Assembly (NCBI GenBank): GCA_965178125.1
Contig: OZ237752.1
Span: 248,001 to 312,000, forward strand
Reading direction: 5' to 3'
Length of the DNA: 64,000 nt
DNA from: Bilabrum cf. latius
Lineage: Eukaryota > Bigyra: Bicosoecida > Bigyra > Bicosoecida
The notes beneath the pieces are model-generated. The model made no database searches. It was not told where the DNA came from and worked only from the letters and a program-made list of their open reading frames with translations. Positions 11,889-21,426 of the stretch are shown one piece after another. The position numbers were made by a program, and so were the translations under genes. Numbering within the stretch: the first letter of the stretch is position 1; each line of letters begins with the position of its first letter.

Positions 11889-13481
11889 TCAGCTCGTTTC
11901 GTCCAGAATCTTGACGCACTCCTCGTGGCCACCCAGCTCGGCAGCACCCCTGGCATCGACAAGGTCCACCTTGCCATCCTTGCACTCCTTCTCTCGCTTC
12001 ATATCCATCCCACCGGCCAGCTTCCCCAGCCTCAATCTTTTGGCCAGCTCCAGGGGGCGCCCCTCCGATGCGGCCTACCACACGAGGCGGGCGTCCCTCT
12101 GCGCCTCTACAGCCCGCCGGAACTGGACCATCCGTGTCATCCTCGGGTTGAAATGATGGGGAAACATGCGCTCAAGTTCGCTGCGTTCGCTGGGATCTCC
12201 CCAAAAATCGCGCAAGAGCTTCATGCGCTAGTGGATGGTAAGGCCGGGCTCATCGATCGACCGCTGCAATTCCGGCCAGCCGTGTGCCCAGTGCCCGGGG
12301 AGGACGGAACACTGCGTCGCGGAACAGAATGGGGAAAATGTACCCTCATGTTCAGGAAATAGACCACGTCTTACCAGATCGTGCCAGCTTTATTTGCTCA
12401 CCTTTCTGTCTACGTACATACTGCTCGTGTGCAGGCTGGCCTTGAGATCCAGCTTGGCGCCGGCGTCGATGAGAACGGCCACCACCACCGGTGCGTTCTA
12501 CGAACTCGCAGCGTAGTGAATCGGAGACAATTGATTTGCGTATGTCTCCTGCGTAGATCGAACTGAAAGTGCACAAGCATCATTTGCCTCAGCGCTCTTT
12601 CCATCACGAGGAGGCTGTCCAACGGGTCCACACGGAGGCTCACTTCGATTGATGGGGTCCCAAGAGAAATAGGCTATTCAATGCGGTAACTGAATGACCA
12701 TGTATGCAAATCCCTTTCTGTATCAATCTGCGGCTAGCTTTTGGCCTCCAAGTCAGCGCCTGCCTTAATCATCAAAATGCATGATTTGGCCATGCCAATC
12801 ATTGCGGCATGCATCAGCGGAGTGCACCCATCCTGCGACCCTATAGAGTGTCCGGATCTTAAGAACGAGTATTCATTGTTTTGTACTCGGCAACTTATTG
12901 CCGGTAAGAGGTAGTACTTCTTACTTTGTCTCCCGCGTTCACGTCAGCGCCTTGCTCAATCAGGAGCTTGCAGCAGGAGTAATGACGGTCTGCATCCATG
13001 TTCCGTGCCGCACAATACAATGGTGTCTATTTATGTGGGTGCTGCTATCAGAAGGCAATCGGAAACCACGATGGTTGCATCTGAGACGCGCATCTGGCAG
13101 ACATAATTGGATTGATTGCAGCATCATGATGATATCTCACGGTCACAGCAGAAACACTTGCCCCTGATGAGATAAGGATCTTGCATAATTCTTCATGCCC
13201 ATCAAGAGCAGCCTAGTGCAGCAACGAATAACTGATCTGCGAGCATTCAAATATTGGATTCGTGTTAAACTCAACCGGAAATGATACTACGTAGGTCATG
13301 CAGAACTTTAGCGCTGCAATTTACCCACGCTAGACCCACGGATGGTCCTATGTACGTCCTTATTGACCAAAACCTCTCGTGCCTTGGGACAAGTACTCCC
13401 GAGAATGGCGATCGCCCTCGAGACGTCTGATTTCTAGACTGCATCCTCGAGGGACTCAAAGTCGGTCACAGGGCGAATCAT
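11889..13481 (-). CDS. Ankyrin-repeat protein, copy A
   Basis: Six exons, all phase 0 and all multiples of three: 13481-13329, 13236-13141, 13026-12925, 12832-12608, 12548-12402 and 12344-11889, giving 392 residues and ending in TGA. The introns are GT-AG (GTGGGT, GTGAGA, GTAAGA, GTGATG, GTGAGC donors). Ankyrin repeats are clear: SLLHQAALDGHEELCKILI, TPLYCAARNMD with LLIEQGADVNAGDK, DGCTPLMHAAMIG with IKAGADLEAKS, and SPIHYAASSQ with LIDAGAKLDLKA. Seven in-frame TAG codons fall where Gln fits (for example HQAALDG and ASSQNAP). The last exon encodes an unassigned tail containing HQRMKLLRDFW. Ankyrin proteins are protein-binding scaffolds; the partner is unknown. Intron 4 (59 nt) is the least certain junction. 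Confidence 0.8.
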
Positions 13482-13559
13482 GGATCTAGCAAAATCAAAG
13501 GCAAGGAATCGCTGAGGGGCTGCACCGGGATCGCATCCGCTTAATCGGGAAAATAACGA

Positions 13560-13800
13560 AATAGCGAAAACCGGCCGATCCTATACAGTACACGTTATTA
13601 TTGTAAAGAAACCGGATTGTGGCGAAAAGAAAACCCGGCAGTCATTTTATCGAACGATCGTGAGTATTTCTGCATTTGATGCGCGACTTATTCTAATTTG
13701 CACTATGATGTAGTAGTTTGGGCTGGTTCGAGCTGGTTAGATGTCTCCTGAGTACTCTAACGGGTTTCGCTTGATTGCCGTCGAGCACCTTCCGTTCCTG
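13560..13800 (+). pseudogene. Truncated ACBP leader remnant
   Basis: This stretch repeats the ACBP upstream region, including the ATGTCTCCTGAGTACTCT segment that lies in frame before the ACBP start, but breaks after CCTTCCGTTCCTG and continues into the downstream end of ankyrin copy B. It is a by-product of the duplication and holds no ACBP coding sequence proper. It probably still acts as the upstream region of ankyrin copy A. Confidence 0.7.
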
Positions 13801-13848
13801 GGCAAATGGGGCCCTCCCCATGACGATTGCCGATAGTTTCAATAGCAG

Positions 13849-15847
13849 TCAGCTCGTTTCGTCCAGAATCTTGACGCACTCCTCGTGGCCACCCAGCTCG
13901 GCAGCACCCCTGGCATCGACAAGGTCCACCTTGCCATCCTTGCACTCCTTCTCTCGCTTCATATCCATCCCACCGGCCAGCTTCCCCAGCCTCAATCTTT
14001 TGGCCAGCTCCAGGGGGCGCCCCTCCGAGGCGGCCTACCACACGAGGCGGGCGTCCCTCTGCGCCTCTACAGCCCGCCGGAACTGGACCATCCGTGTCAT
14101 CCTCGGGTTGAAATGATGGCGAAACATGCGCTCAAGTTCGCTGCGTTCGCTGGGCGTTTCACATACATCGCACAAGAGCTTCATGCGCTAGTGGATGGTA
14201 AGGCCGGGCTCATCGATCACCGGCTGCAATTCCGGCCAGACTTCCTCCGCCCAGTACCCGGGGAGGACGGAACACTGCGTCGCGGAACAGAATGGGGAAA
14301 ATGTACCCTCATGTTCAGGAAATAGACCACGTCTTACCAGATCGTGCCAGCTTTATTTGCTCACCTTTCTGTCCACGTACATACTGCTCGTGTGCAGGCT
14401 GGCCTTGAGATCCAGCTTGGCGCCGGCGTCGATGAGAACGGCCACCACCACCGGTGCGTTCTACGAACTCGCAGCATAGTGAATCGGAGACAATTGATTT
14501 GCGTATGTCTCCTGCGTAGATCGAACTGAAAGTGCACAAGCATCATTTGCCTCAGCGCTCTTTCCATCACGAGGAGGCTGTCCAACGGGTCCACACGGAG
14601 GCTCACTTCGATTGATGGGGTCCCAAGAGAAATAGGCTATTCAATGCCGTGGTTGAGAGACCATATCAACAACTCGTCTTCTGTGCCAAGCTGCGGCTAG
14701 CTTTTGGCCTCCAAGTCAGCACCTGCCTTAATCATCAAAATGCATGATTTGGCCATGCCAATCATTGCGGCATGCATCAGCGGGGTGCACCCATCCTGCG
14801 ACCCTATAGAGTGTCCGGATCTTAAGAACGAGTATTCATTGTTTTGTACTCTGCAACTTATTGCCGGTAAGAGGTAGTACTTCTTACTTTATCTCCCGCG
14901 TTCACGTCAGCGCCTTGCTCAATCAGGAGCTTGCAGCAGGAGTAATGACGGTCTGCATCCATGTTCCGTGCCGCACAATACAATGGTGTCTATTTATGTG
15001 GGTGCTGCTATCAGAAGGCAATCGGAAACCATCATGATGATGGTTGCATCTAAGACGGGCATCTGGTGGGAGTCGTGCGGCGAGGCCGAGGAGCAGAGTC
15101 TAGCATGACCCTTCCACGAACCAGCACCGCAAGAACACCACTTTGAGAAAGAGGAACCCAACCCATCCTAGCACGGACAGGGGCACAGCGGCCAGGGAAC
15201 CACGGGGCTAAGCGCGCCCATGCAGGAGCGGAGCACAGCAACTGAAATACACGCAATCTCGGCCCGCAGGGCCGAGCACAAACAGACAAACAAACAATAA
15301 TAAAAGCGAAGGGAATACACACGACATGTTGACCCCCATACCTTACCTTTGTACGGCTGGGGTCTGCTGTATTTACGAAGGAGTGGGGCGCGCAGGGTTT
15401 GCAGCTAGTGCCTGCGTAAAGTAACGTGCCATTCCCTCTAGAATGCAATATAGCCTGCAGCGATAAGCAAATTGGATTGATTGCAGCATCATGATGATAT
15501 CTCACGGTCACAGCAGAAACACTTGCCCCTGATGAGATAAGGATCTTGCATAATTCTTCATGCCCATCAAGAGCAGCCTAGTGCAGCAACGAATAACTTA
15601 TCTGCGAGCATTCAAGCTTGGATGAATGTTCTACGTACAAGCACAAATGATACTACATGGATCATGCAGAACTTTAGCGCTGGAATTTACCCACGCTAGA
15701 CCCACGGATGGTCCTATGTACGTCCTTATTGACCAAAACCTCTCGTGCCTTGGGACAAGTACTCCCGAGAATGGCGATCGCCCTCGAGACGTCTGATTTC
15801 TAGACTGCATCCTCGAGGGACTCAAAGTCGGTCACAGGGCGAATCAT
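13849..15847 (-). CDS. Ankyrin-repeat protein, copy B (paralogue of copy A)
   Basis: Second copy of the preceding gene with the same exon set, the same start MIRPVTDFESLED (ATG at 15847-15845) and the same TGA end at 13849-13851. All seven TAG codons of copy A are retained, which argues that both copies are translated through them. The copies differ mostly in two short coding stretches: SQPQLGTEDELL here against SQPQIDTERDLH in copy A, and the segment around the CDVCETPSERSELERMF region. Intron 2 is enlarged by an insertion of about 400 bp. The gene is divergent from the ACBP gene, with start codons about 320 bp apart. Confidence 0.78.
15067..15468. other. About 400-bp insertion in intron 2 of ankyrin copy B
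   Basis: Copy A reads GCATCTGGCAGACATAATTGG here; copy B has the left part, then about 400 bp of unrelated sequence, then AAATTGGATTGATTG. The insert has no long ORF of convincing composition, no obvious terminal inverted repeat and no clear target-site duplication. It could be a non-autonomous mobile element or sequence lost from copy A. Confidence 0.6.
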
Positions 15848-16171
15848 GGATTGATCAAATTGTAAAATCAATGGCAAGGGATCGATTTTGGGGCTGCACC
15901 GGGATCACATCCGCTAATGCGGGGTAATGCCAGCCGATCCTATACAGTACACGTTATTATTGTAAAGAAACCGGATTGTGGCGAAAAGAAAACCCGGCAG
16001 TCATTTTATCGAACGATCGTGAGTATTTCTGCATTTAATGCGCGTTTTATTCTAACTTGCACTATGATGTAGTAGTTTGGGCTGGTTCGAGTTGGTTAGA
16101 TGTCTCCTGAGTACTCTGACGGGTTTCGCTTGATTGCCGTCGAGCACCTTCCGTTCCTGCGTGCAGTAATA

Positions 16172-16601
16172 ATGGCTGACCTGGAGACTAAGTTCAAGGA
16201 CGCGTCTGATTTTGTGCGAAGTGGCGAGAAGCCCAAGACTGAGATTCCAAATGACCGGAAGCTGGTGCTGTACGGGCTGTACAAGCAAGCTACAGAGGGC
16301 GATGTCTCCGGCTCCCGTCCCTCCGGGTTCCTGGGATTCTCAGGCGAGGCCACCTACAAATGGGATGCCTGGAATGACAACAAGGGTAAGAATATATCAG
16401 ACGGAGCGTTTCTTGAAAAACTTGAACGCCAAATAGGCTGGATCGGGTAGGACTGCGCTCAAGTTCTGTTGCGAACTCGCGGCCAAGCTTTAGTTATTCA
16501 ACCGGTATTATGATTCCATGTGCTATGCAGGCAAGAGCAAGGATGATGCTATGAAGGCGTACATTGAGGAGGTCGAGAAGCAGAAGGTTGAGTTTTTCTG
16601 A
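16172..16601 (+). CDS. Acyl-CoA-binding protein (ACBP)
   Basis: Small cytosolic carrier that binds medium- and long-chain acyl-CoA esters. Two exons (16172-16385 and 16531-16601) flank a 145-nt intron with GTAAGA donor and ATGCAG acceptor, giving 94 residues, close to the usual 86-100. Family hallmarks are visible: a start MADLETKF, KLVLYGLYKQAT with the ligand-contacting Tyr/Lys region, and KWDAWNDNKG followed by KSKDDAMKAYIEEVE. It ends in TGA and has no TAG codon. An in-frame ATG lies 24 codons upstream at 16100, but a pyrimidine-rich GTGCAG just before the chosen ATG looks like the acceptor of a 5'-UTR intron, so 16172 is preferred. Confidence 0.93.
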
Positions 16602-16865
16602 GCGTACAGACCTACGTGGATGCATGCGGTGAAATTCGATGAATTAGCACATATCTAGAATTCCAAGAGGGGTGTCCAACAGTAGACCCAGAAGCTGCCA
16701 TGTCTCCACGGCAACCTGCTGCGTGCATCTGCTGCACAGGCCGCTCAGTATATATGTGTTTCTTCTCGGATCATTGTCTCGGATCACTGGGCCAGATGCT
16801 CTCAGCTTCTTCACGGCAGCCTATTCTCATTCCGCAATTTCCTGCCACGCATGGTGGTTTTGCCA

Positions 16866-18230
16866 TCAGCCCCTACCGCCGTGAGCGTCCCGAGAGTCGG
16901 ATCCACCGCTGCTCATGCTGTGAGGGTCGCCTGCCCGTCCTCCCCCACTGGCACTGGCGCTGCCGGTGCCCCACCATGCGTCCCAAAGGGAGGCACCTTC
17001 CCTCGTCCCCTGTGCACTCGCACCACTGCCAGTTGCAGCGCCCGAACCAGGCTACCCACCCGCAGCTCCTGCCTTAGATCCAGCTCCCCAGAGCCAGGAC
17101 GAGGCTGCGAGAGGGCTCGGATCCATCCCGCTGCTCTCGCCCTCCTGTTGGCTTGCAGCCGCACTGCCATCGACACTGCCTTCGACACCCCGACCAGTCC
17201 ACCCACCATCCCCACCTTGACCACGTTTGCCACTTTGGCCACCACCCATGAGTCCCTTGGCGCGCTCGATGGCGGTCCCACCGGCCCGCTGCGCCGCCCC
17301 TGCAGCCGATGACACGCCGGCCCCGAGCATGCGCCACGTGGCGCCAGCCACATCCCTGCTGCTCGCAGCCCCGCCAGACGGTGACGCAGTGGAAGATGAT
17401 GACCCGCTCTGCTCAGCAACCGAGGATCCGCTGGTTCCTTCATGTTCCTAGCGCCCAGCCCTGACCCCAGCAGTCCCCCGCTCATGCTCAACTGCACGCC
17501 CCCCGTCCCCATGCTTGGACTGGGACTGAGAATGCGGTTGGGACGCCGCCCAACGGACTGCAGCTTCTGGCAGACCCCTGCCCAGCCCATACGCGAACGC
17601 GCCCACGGCCACCACCACAAGCGCACCGTTCCGGGCCCTCCGGAGCATGTCCTTCCCGTGCTCGCTGGCCGCCCCTGTGGCGTTAGAAGCCGCGCTCGAG
17701 GCGGCGCTCCGGGCCCACGAGTAGGCGTGCCCCCACAGCCGCTCCGCGGCTCCGGCTTTCCCGCCATACCTAGCCCCGCTGCTGCTGCTGCCAGGAATGG
17801 AGGCGCCCGTGCGGGCACCACCCGATGGACCACGGCCAAAGAACGAAGATGCTCGAGCTTGTGCTGATTTACTAGATGATGTCTGCTCATGAGAGTCCGC
17901 ACTCGCTCCTGAAGACGGCAGGGATGGCCCCGATGACGACTTTTGCTGGGCTGCCAAGCGATCGGCAGAATCTGCTGCATGCTCCAACGAGGCCTTTGCA
18001 GCCTATGAAACCTGCACAGAAGCCCGTTTGCCAGCTTCAAATGCCTCGTTTGCGGCCTTTTGGGCCGCAGATATGGCTCTCTGTCCCTGCTCAGAGTCTA
18101 GAGTTGCCTTTGCACTTGCAGTTGCCTTTTGTGCCGCTCCCGCAGCTGCCACTGCGCCACGCCGTACCGTGCTCCAGGTGTTAGCAAGAGATGAACTCCA
18201 ATCGTGTCCAGATTTTGGAGGTTTGGCCAT
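16866..18230 (-). CDS. Unknown protein with one predicted TM segment, Ala/Ser/Gly-rich
   Basis: A single exon of 454 residues starting MAKPPKSGHDW and ending in TGA at 16866-16868. Three in-frame TAG codons (18003, 17448, 17052) join four open segments in one frame. The N-terminal 80 residues form an Ala/Lys-rich amphipathic region (AAGAAQKATASAKATLDSE), then a Ser-rich linker, then one hydrophobic segment ARNGALVVVAVGAFAYGLG near residue 200, then a low-complexity Gly/Ser/Ala tail. No family was recognised. The amphipathic start and single TM could suit an organelle or endomembrane protein, but that is inference. A 375-codon minus-strand ORF overlapping it in another frame is a composition shadow. 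Confidence 0.6.
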
Positions 18231-18354
18231 GATTCTTCGTCGCAAGGAGAACGAGTGGCGTCTTTCGTGCGTTTTCGCCGATTCGAACGGTCAGGTGTGA
18301 CGAGTACCGAATCTGCAATGGTTCGGTATCCTTAAATCCTCGTTTACAGCAGAC
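18231..18354. promoter_or_regulatory. Compact divergent intergenic region (probable bidirectional promoter)
   Basis: Only 124 bp separate the start codons of the membrane-protein gene (-) and the unknown helical-protein gene (+), so both 5' UTRs and promoters must lie here. No TATA box is obvious. Confidence 0.5.
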
Positions 18355-18978
18355 ATGGCGGCGAAATCGGACCAATTTAGCGTCGAACCTAATCCAGAGG
18401 ATGTGTTGCACGCACCCATTGATGTTCAAGCAGCCCTAGATAGAGTAGAAGCCGGTGGAATGGTCGATGCCGGAATCCCGACGAGAGTAGCGTACATGTT
18501 CGCTCCAGAGCCAGCCATTCCTGGTCCTGGTGGGCAACCTGGTGCACTGCAGACTCATGGAATGCTTGTTCAAAGGGTGACAGAGGCAAGAGGGCGAAGA
18601 CGAGCAGATGCAGAGGCTTCGGCGGCTGCAGCCATTCGTCGAGCGCAGGAGGCACTGCGGCTACCACCGAGTGGCTCGAGTGCAGCTGGTAGCAGCTCTG
18701 CTGTGGATAGCAGCGATTCAGCCACCGCAATCCTGGTGGCGGCGTATCCAGACATGCCTGCTGAGGTGAAGGAGCGGATCCAATCCGGGCAAGCAAGCGC
18801 GGAAGACGTGCGACAGATCTGTGCACAGCTAGCTACCAAACAAGAAGAGAGAAGACGCAGCGATGAAGCCAAAATGGAGGCGCTGCTTGAGGATGCGCGC
18901 CGATGTGTATCTGGTGCAGAAAAGGCAGGGGCCGTCCACCCGCCTATTGGGGCGCAATAGGCCGCGATGGAGACCTAA
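18355..18978 (+). CDS. Unknown 207-residue helical protein
   Basis: Starts MAAKSDQFSVEP and is rich in Ala, Glu and Arg, with helix-forming stretches such as RRRADAEASAAAAIRRAQEA and TKQEERRRSDEAKMEALLED. With the standard code it would stop at TAG 18958-18960; read as Gln it extends by QAAMET to TAA 18976-18978. It is one of two genes here that end in TAA. The segment AAYPDMPAEVKERIQSGQ resembles short UBA-like or helical-bundle folds, but no family assignment is safe. Confidence 0.6.
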
Positions 18979-19245
18979 GCCCAGCACGGCCCTGCGCATG
19001 CTCGCAGTGCAATCTTAAAGGTGCAATGTATGATAACTTCGTTGATTCTGTCGGTTGAACTAATCCAGCAAACGCTGCATTTCATCCCGTGAAAAAGTCG
19101 ATGACGCGGGCAGCGAGTGCGCCCCATTCAGCAGGGAGCCGAGGAGAGCTTTCCACGCAAAACCCGCCGCAGAGCCCAGCCAAAGGCAGCACGACACGAG
19201 GAATCCGCCCGCAACACCCCTGGGGTCTCCTCCTCCTTCGATTGA

Positions 19246-21109
19246 TCAGTCAGTCCCCCTTGTGCTCTCGTCCAGAGCCGGGAAGGTCTTGTAGATCTCT
19301 GCCATGAGACGAATGGACAGGTCCACGTCCTGCACGCCGCACATCTCCCGGATAGAATGCATGGCCAGCTGGGGCACACCCACGTCCACGGTCCGGACGC
19401 CCAGCCTGGTGGACATGATCGGCCCGATGGTGGACCCGCACCCTATGTTCTGCTTGATCACGAACTCCTGCACGGGGACCCCGCAAGCCTCTGCGGCCCG
19501 CCGCACCATGGTGGCAGTGACCGCCGTGGTGGAATACCTCTCGTTGCAGTTGGTCTTGATCACCAGGCCCTCCTGCATCTTGGGCCGGTGGTTGCAGTCG
19601 TGCTTGTCCCCGTAATTGGGGTGCGCCGCGTGAGCCATGTCCGCGCTCACGAGGATGGACTTGCGCATGGCCACGGGCCATGACCTGGGCTTGTCCTCCC
19701 CGTGGATGCGACGCATCACCTCCCCGAGGAACGTGGACCCGGCCCCGGGCACCGACGCGCTGCCCACCTCCTCGTTGTCGAAGAGCCCGACCACGCGGAC
19801 GTTCTTCTCTTCCTTCAGCCCACCCCCGGACTCGATGCTCTCCGTGAGCGCCCGCACGCACGCGAAGCTCATCAGGAGGTTGTCCAGCCGAGCCGCGAAG
19901 ATGAACTCCCGGCGGGTGCCGCCCACGGCCGCGTCCTGCGTGTCAAACATGCACAGCTCAAAGTCCCTGATCATGGCCGGTGTCACTGCGGGGGCCCCCG
20001 CTGGCCTGCCCTCGGTGATGCTCTCTGCCAGCAGGCGGAGGAGCTCCGGGTGGTGCCGGCTGCCCGCCTTGTAGGCGGAGGATTTCTCCTCCTCGTCCTT
20101 TTTCTCGGTGCCCTCGTCGTCCGCCTTGCCTGCTCCTGTCGCGGCGCCGCCGGCTGCGGAACCGTCCACCTTCCCGTCGGTGCCCAGAGACTCCTTCAGG
20201 TGGGTCGCCATGACTGCCCACAGGTGCGCCTCCTTGTCCACCCCGAACTTGTCGTTGGTCCCTCGATCCAGGTGAATGGCCAAGGAGGGGATCCTCACGA
20301 TAGGCCTCTTCACGTTGGCCAGAGCCGAGGTGACGGCCCCCGTCTCGGGGTCGTCGAAGAGCACGCGGCCGGCCACGCTCAGGTCGCGGTCGAACCAAGT
20401 GCGCCAGATGCCGCCGCCGTACCACTGCGTACATTCGGTCGAACCAATTGGATGAGAGACGGACAGGGGTGCGGGCTACTAAACACGGCGAATGGCGATA
20501 GCAGGCGGCGCTGCGGAGCGGCAGCCAGCGGCTTGCCTGCACTGTGGTACCCAGGCCAGCCGCGCAAGGCTTGCCAACTGCAAACTCAAAACAAGGGCAA
20601 CCACTCACCTGGGTCCCAATGCAGTCGAAGCCAGACTTCGTTGCGGTAGAGATGGGCTTCAGCTTCAAGCAAGGCGAATCCGTGTGTGCAGCCGAGATGG
20701 TGAACCCATTCCCAGGCTCATACCGCTCTCCAATAGCAAATGCAACCAGTGCGCTCTAATTCCTGGTGACGTAGTACTTGCCTCCGGGCTTCAGGTCGGT
20801 CCACACCTCTCGCTCGCTCAGACGTACATATCCATCGGCCTCCAGCTGCTTGCACACCTCGTCCACGGCATGGAACGGCGATGGAGACTTGTTCACAAAG
20901 TCAAGGAAACTGTCAGCTATCTTAAGCTGGTCATCGGACGGCTTGCCGGGCTTGGCCAGCGGCTCACTCGGCGATCCAGCAACTGCGGCCATTGTTCGCG
21001 CGGGGTACAGATATGACGGTGACGCTGCCTTTGGCAGGTGAGATCGGGACAATCGAGGGAACGACCGGGCGAGCGGCTTGCGAGAAGAGCGAAGGAGGCT
21101 CCGAAGCAT
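19246..21109 (-). CDS. DNPEP: Aspartyl aminopeptidase, peptidase family M18
   Basis: Zinc aminopeptidase removing N-terminal Asp/Glu residues. Exon 1 (21109-20609) and exon 2 (20424-19246) flank a 184-nt intron (GTGAGT donor, TACGCAG acceptor) and join as DCIGTQ-WYGGGIW, matching the family YGGGIW-TWFDRDLSVAGRV block. Metal and catalytic signatures are visible: AAHTDSPCLKLKP, ARLDNLLMS, GLFDNEEVGS, SADMAHAAHPNY, and the C-terminal His in AMHSIREMCG. The TAG at 20758-20756 falls at VTRN-TAG-SALVAFAIG, where many M18 members have TRNQS. Ends in TGA. The ATG at 21109 adds an Arg/Ser-rich, transit-peptide-like extension; the ATG at 20992 (MAAVAGSPSEP) gives 520 residues, the usual size. An acidic low-complexity insert (GTEKKDEEEK) is not typical. 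Confidence 0.95.
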
Positions 21110-21426
21110 GCACACGTGGAGCGGGAGGGACGGCAGCTGGCAGCGGCACCGGCGGCGACCTTGCGTGCGCGGCGCCGCCGGGGCCTCCGATAGATCTAGT
21201 AGGCGATCGATTGTGACCCTAAAATCTATCGGCGGGCCAATCATTACGAGAAGTTGTCGATGCGCCATCCAGTTCGGCGTTCGCCATTTGATCGCAACCA
21301 ATTGCGGCTACTCCGTACGAAGGCCTCTGCAATTCTTCCAGAACCATCCATCTCTCAAATCAATCAGTCACCGTGACGCTAGCATCGCATCGCCTCAATG
21401 TGCAGCTGCTTCTCCTCAGTGGGGCC

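Larger units (their letters stand above)
11843..16158. repeat. Tandem segmental duplication (ankyrin gene plus ACBP 5' flank)
   Basis: Unit 1 spans about 11843-13800 and unit 2 about 13801-16158. Both start at the same point just 3' of the ankyrin stop codon (ATGGGGCCCTCCCC) and end inside the ACBP leader (CACCTTCCGTTCCTG). In unit 2 the leader continues into the ACBP gene; in unit 1 it is cut and abuts unit 2 directly. Offsets grow from about 1960 bp because unit 2 carries an insertion. Identity is high in exons and flanks, so the duplication looks recent. Confidence 0.9.

Noticed and set aside
16913-18040. 375-codon minus ORF in a second frame
   Set aside because: It overlaps the TM-protein gene in another frame, starts mid-gene and has Arg/Pro-rich shadow composition without motifs.
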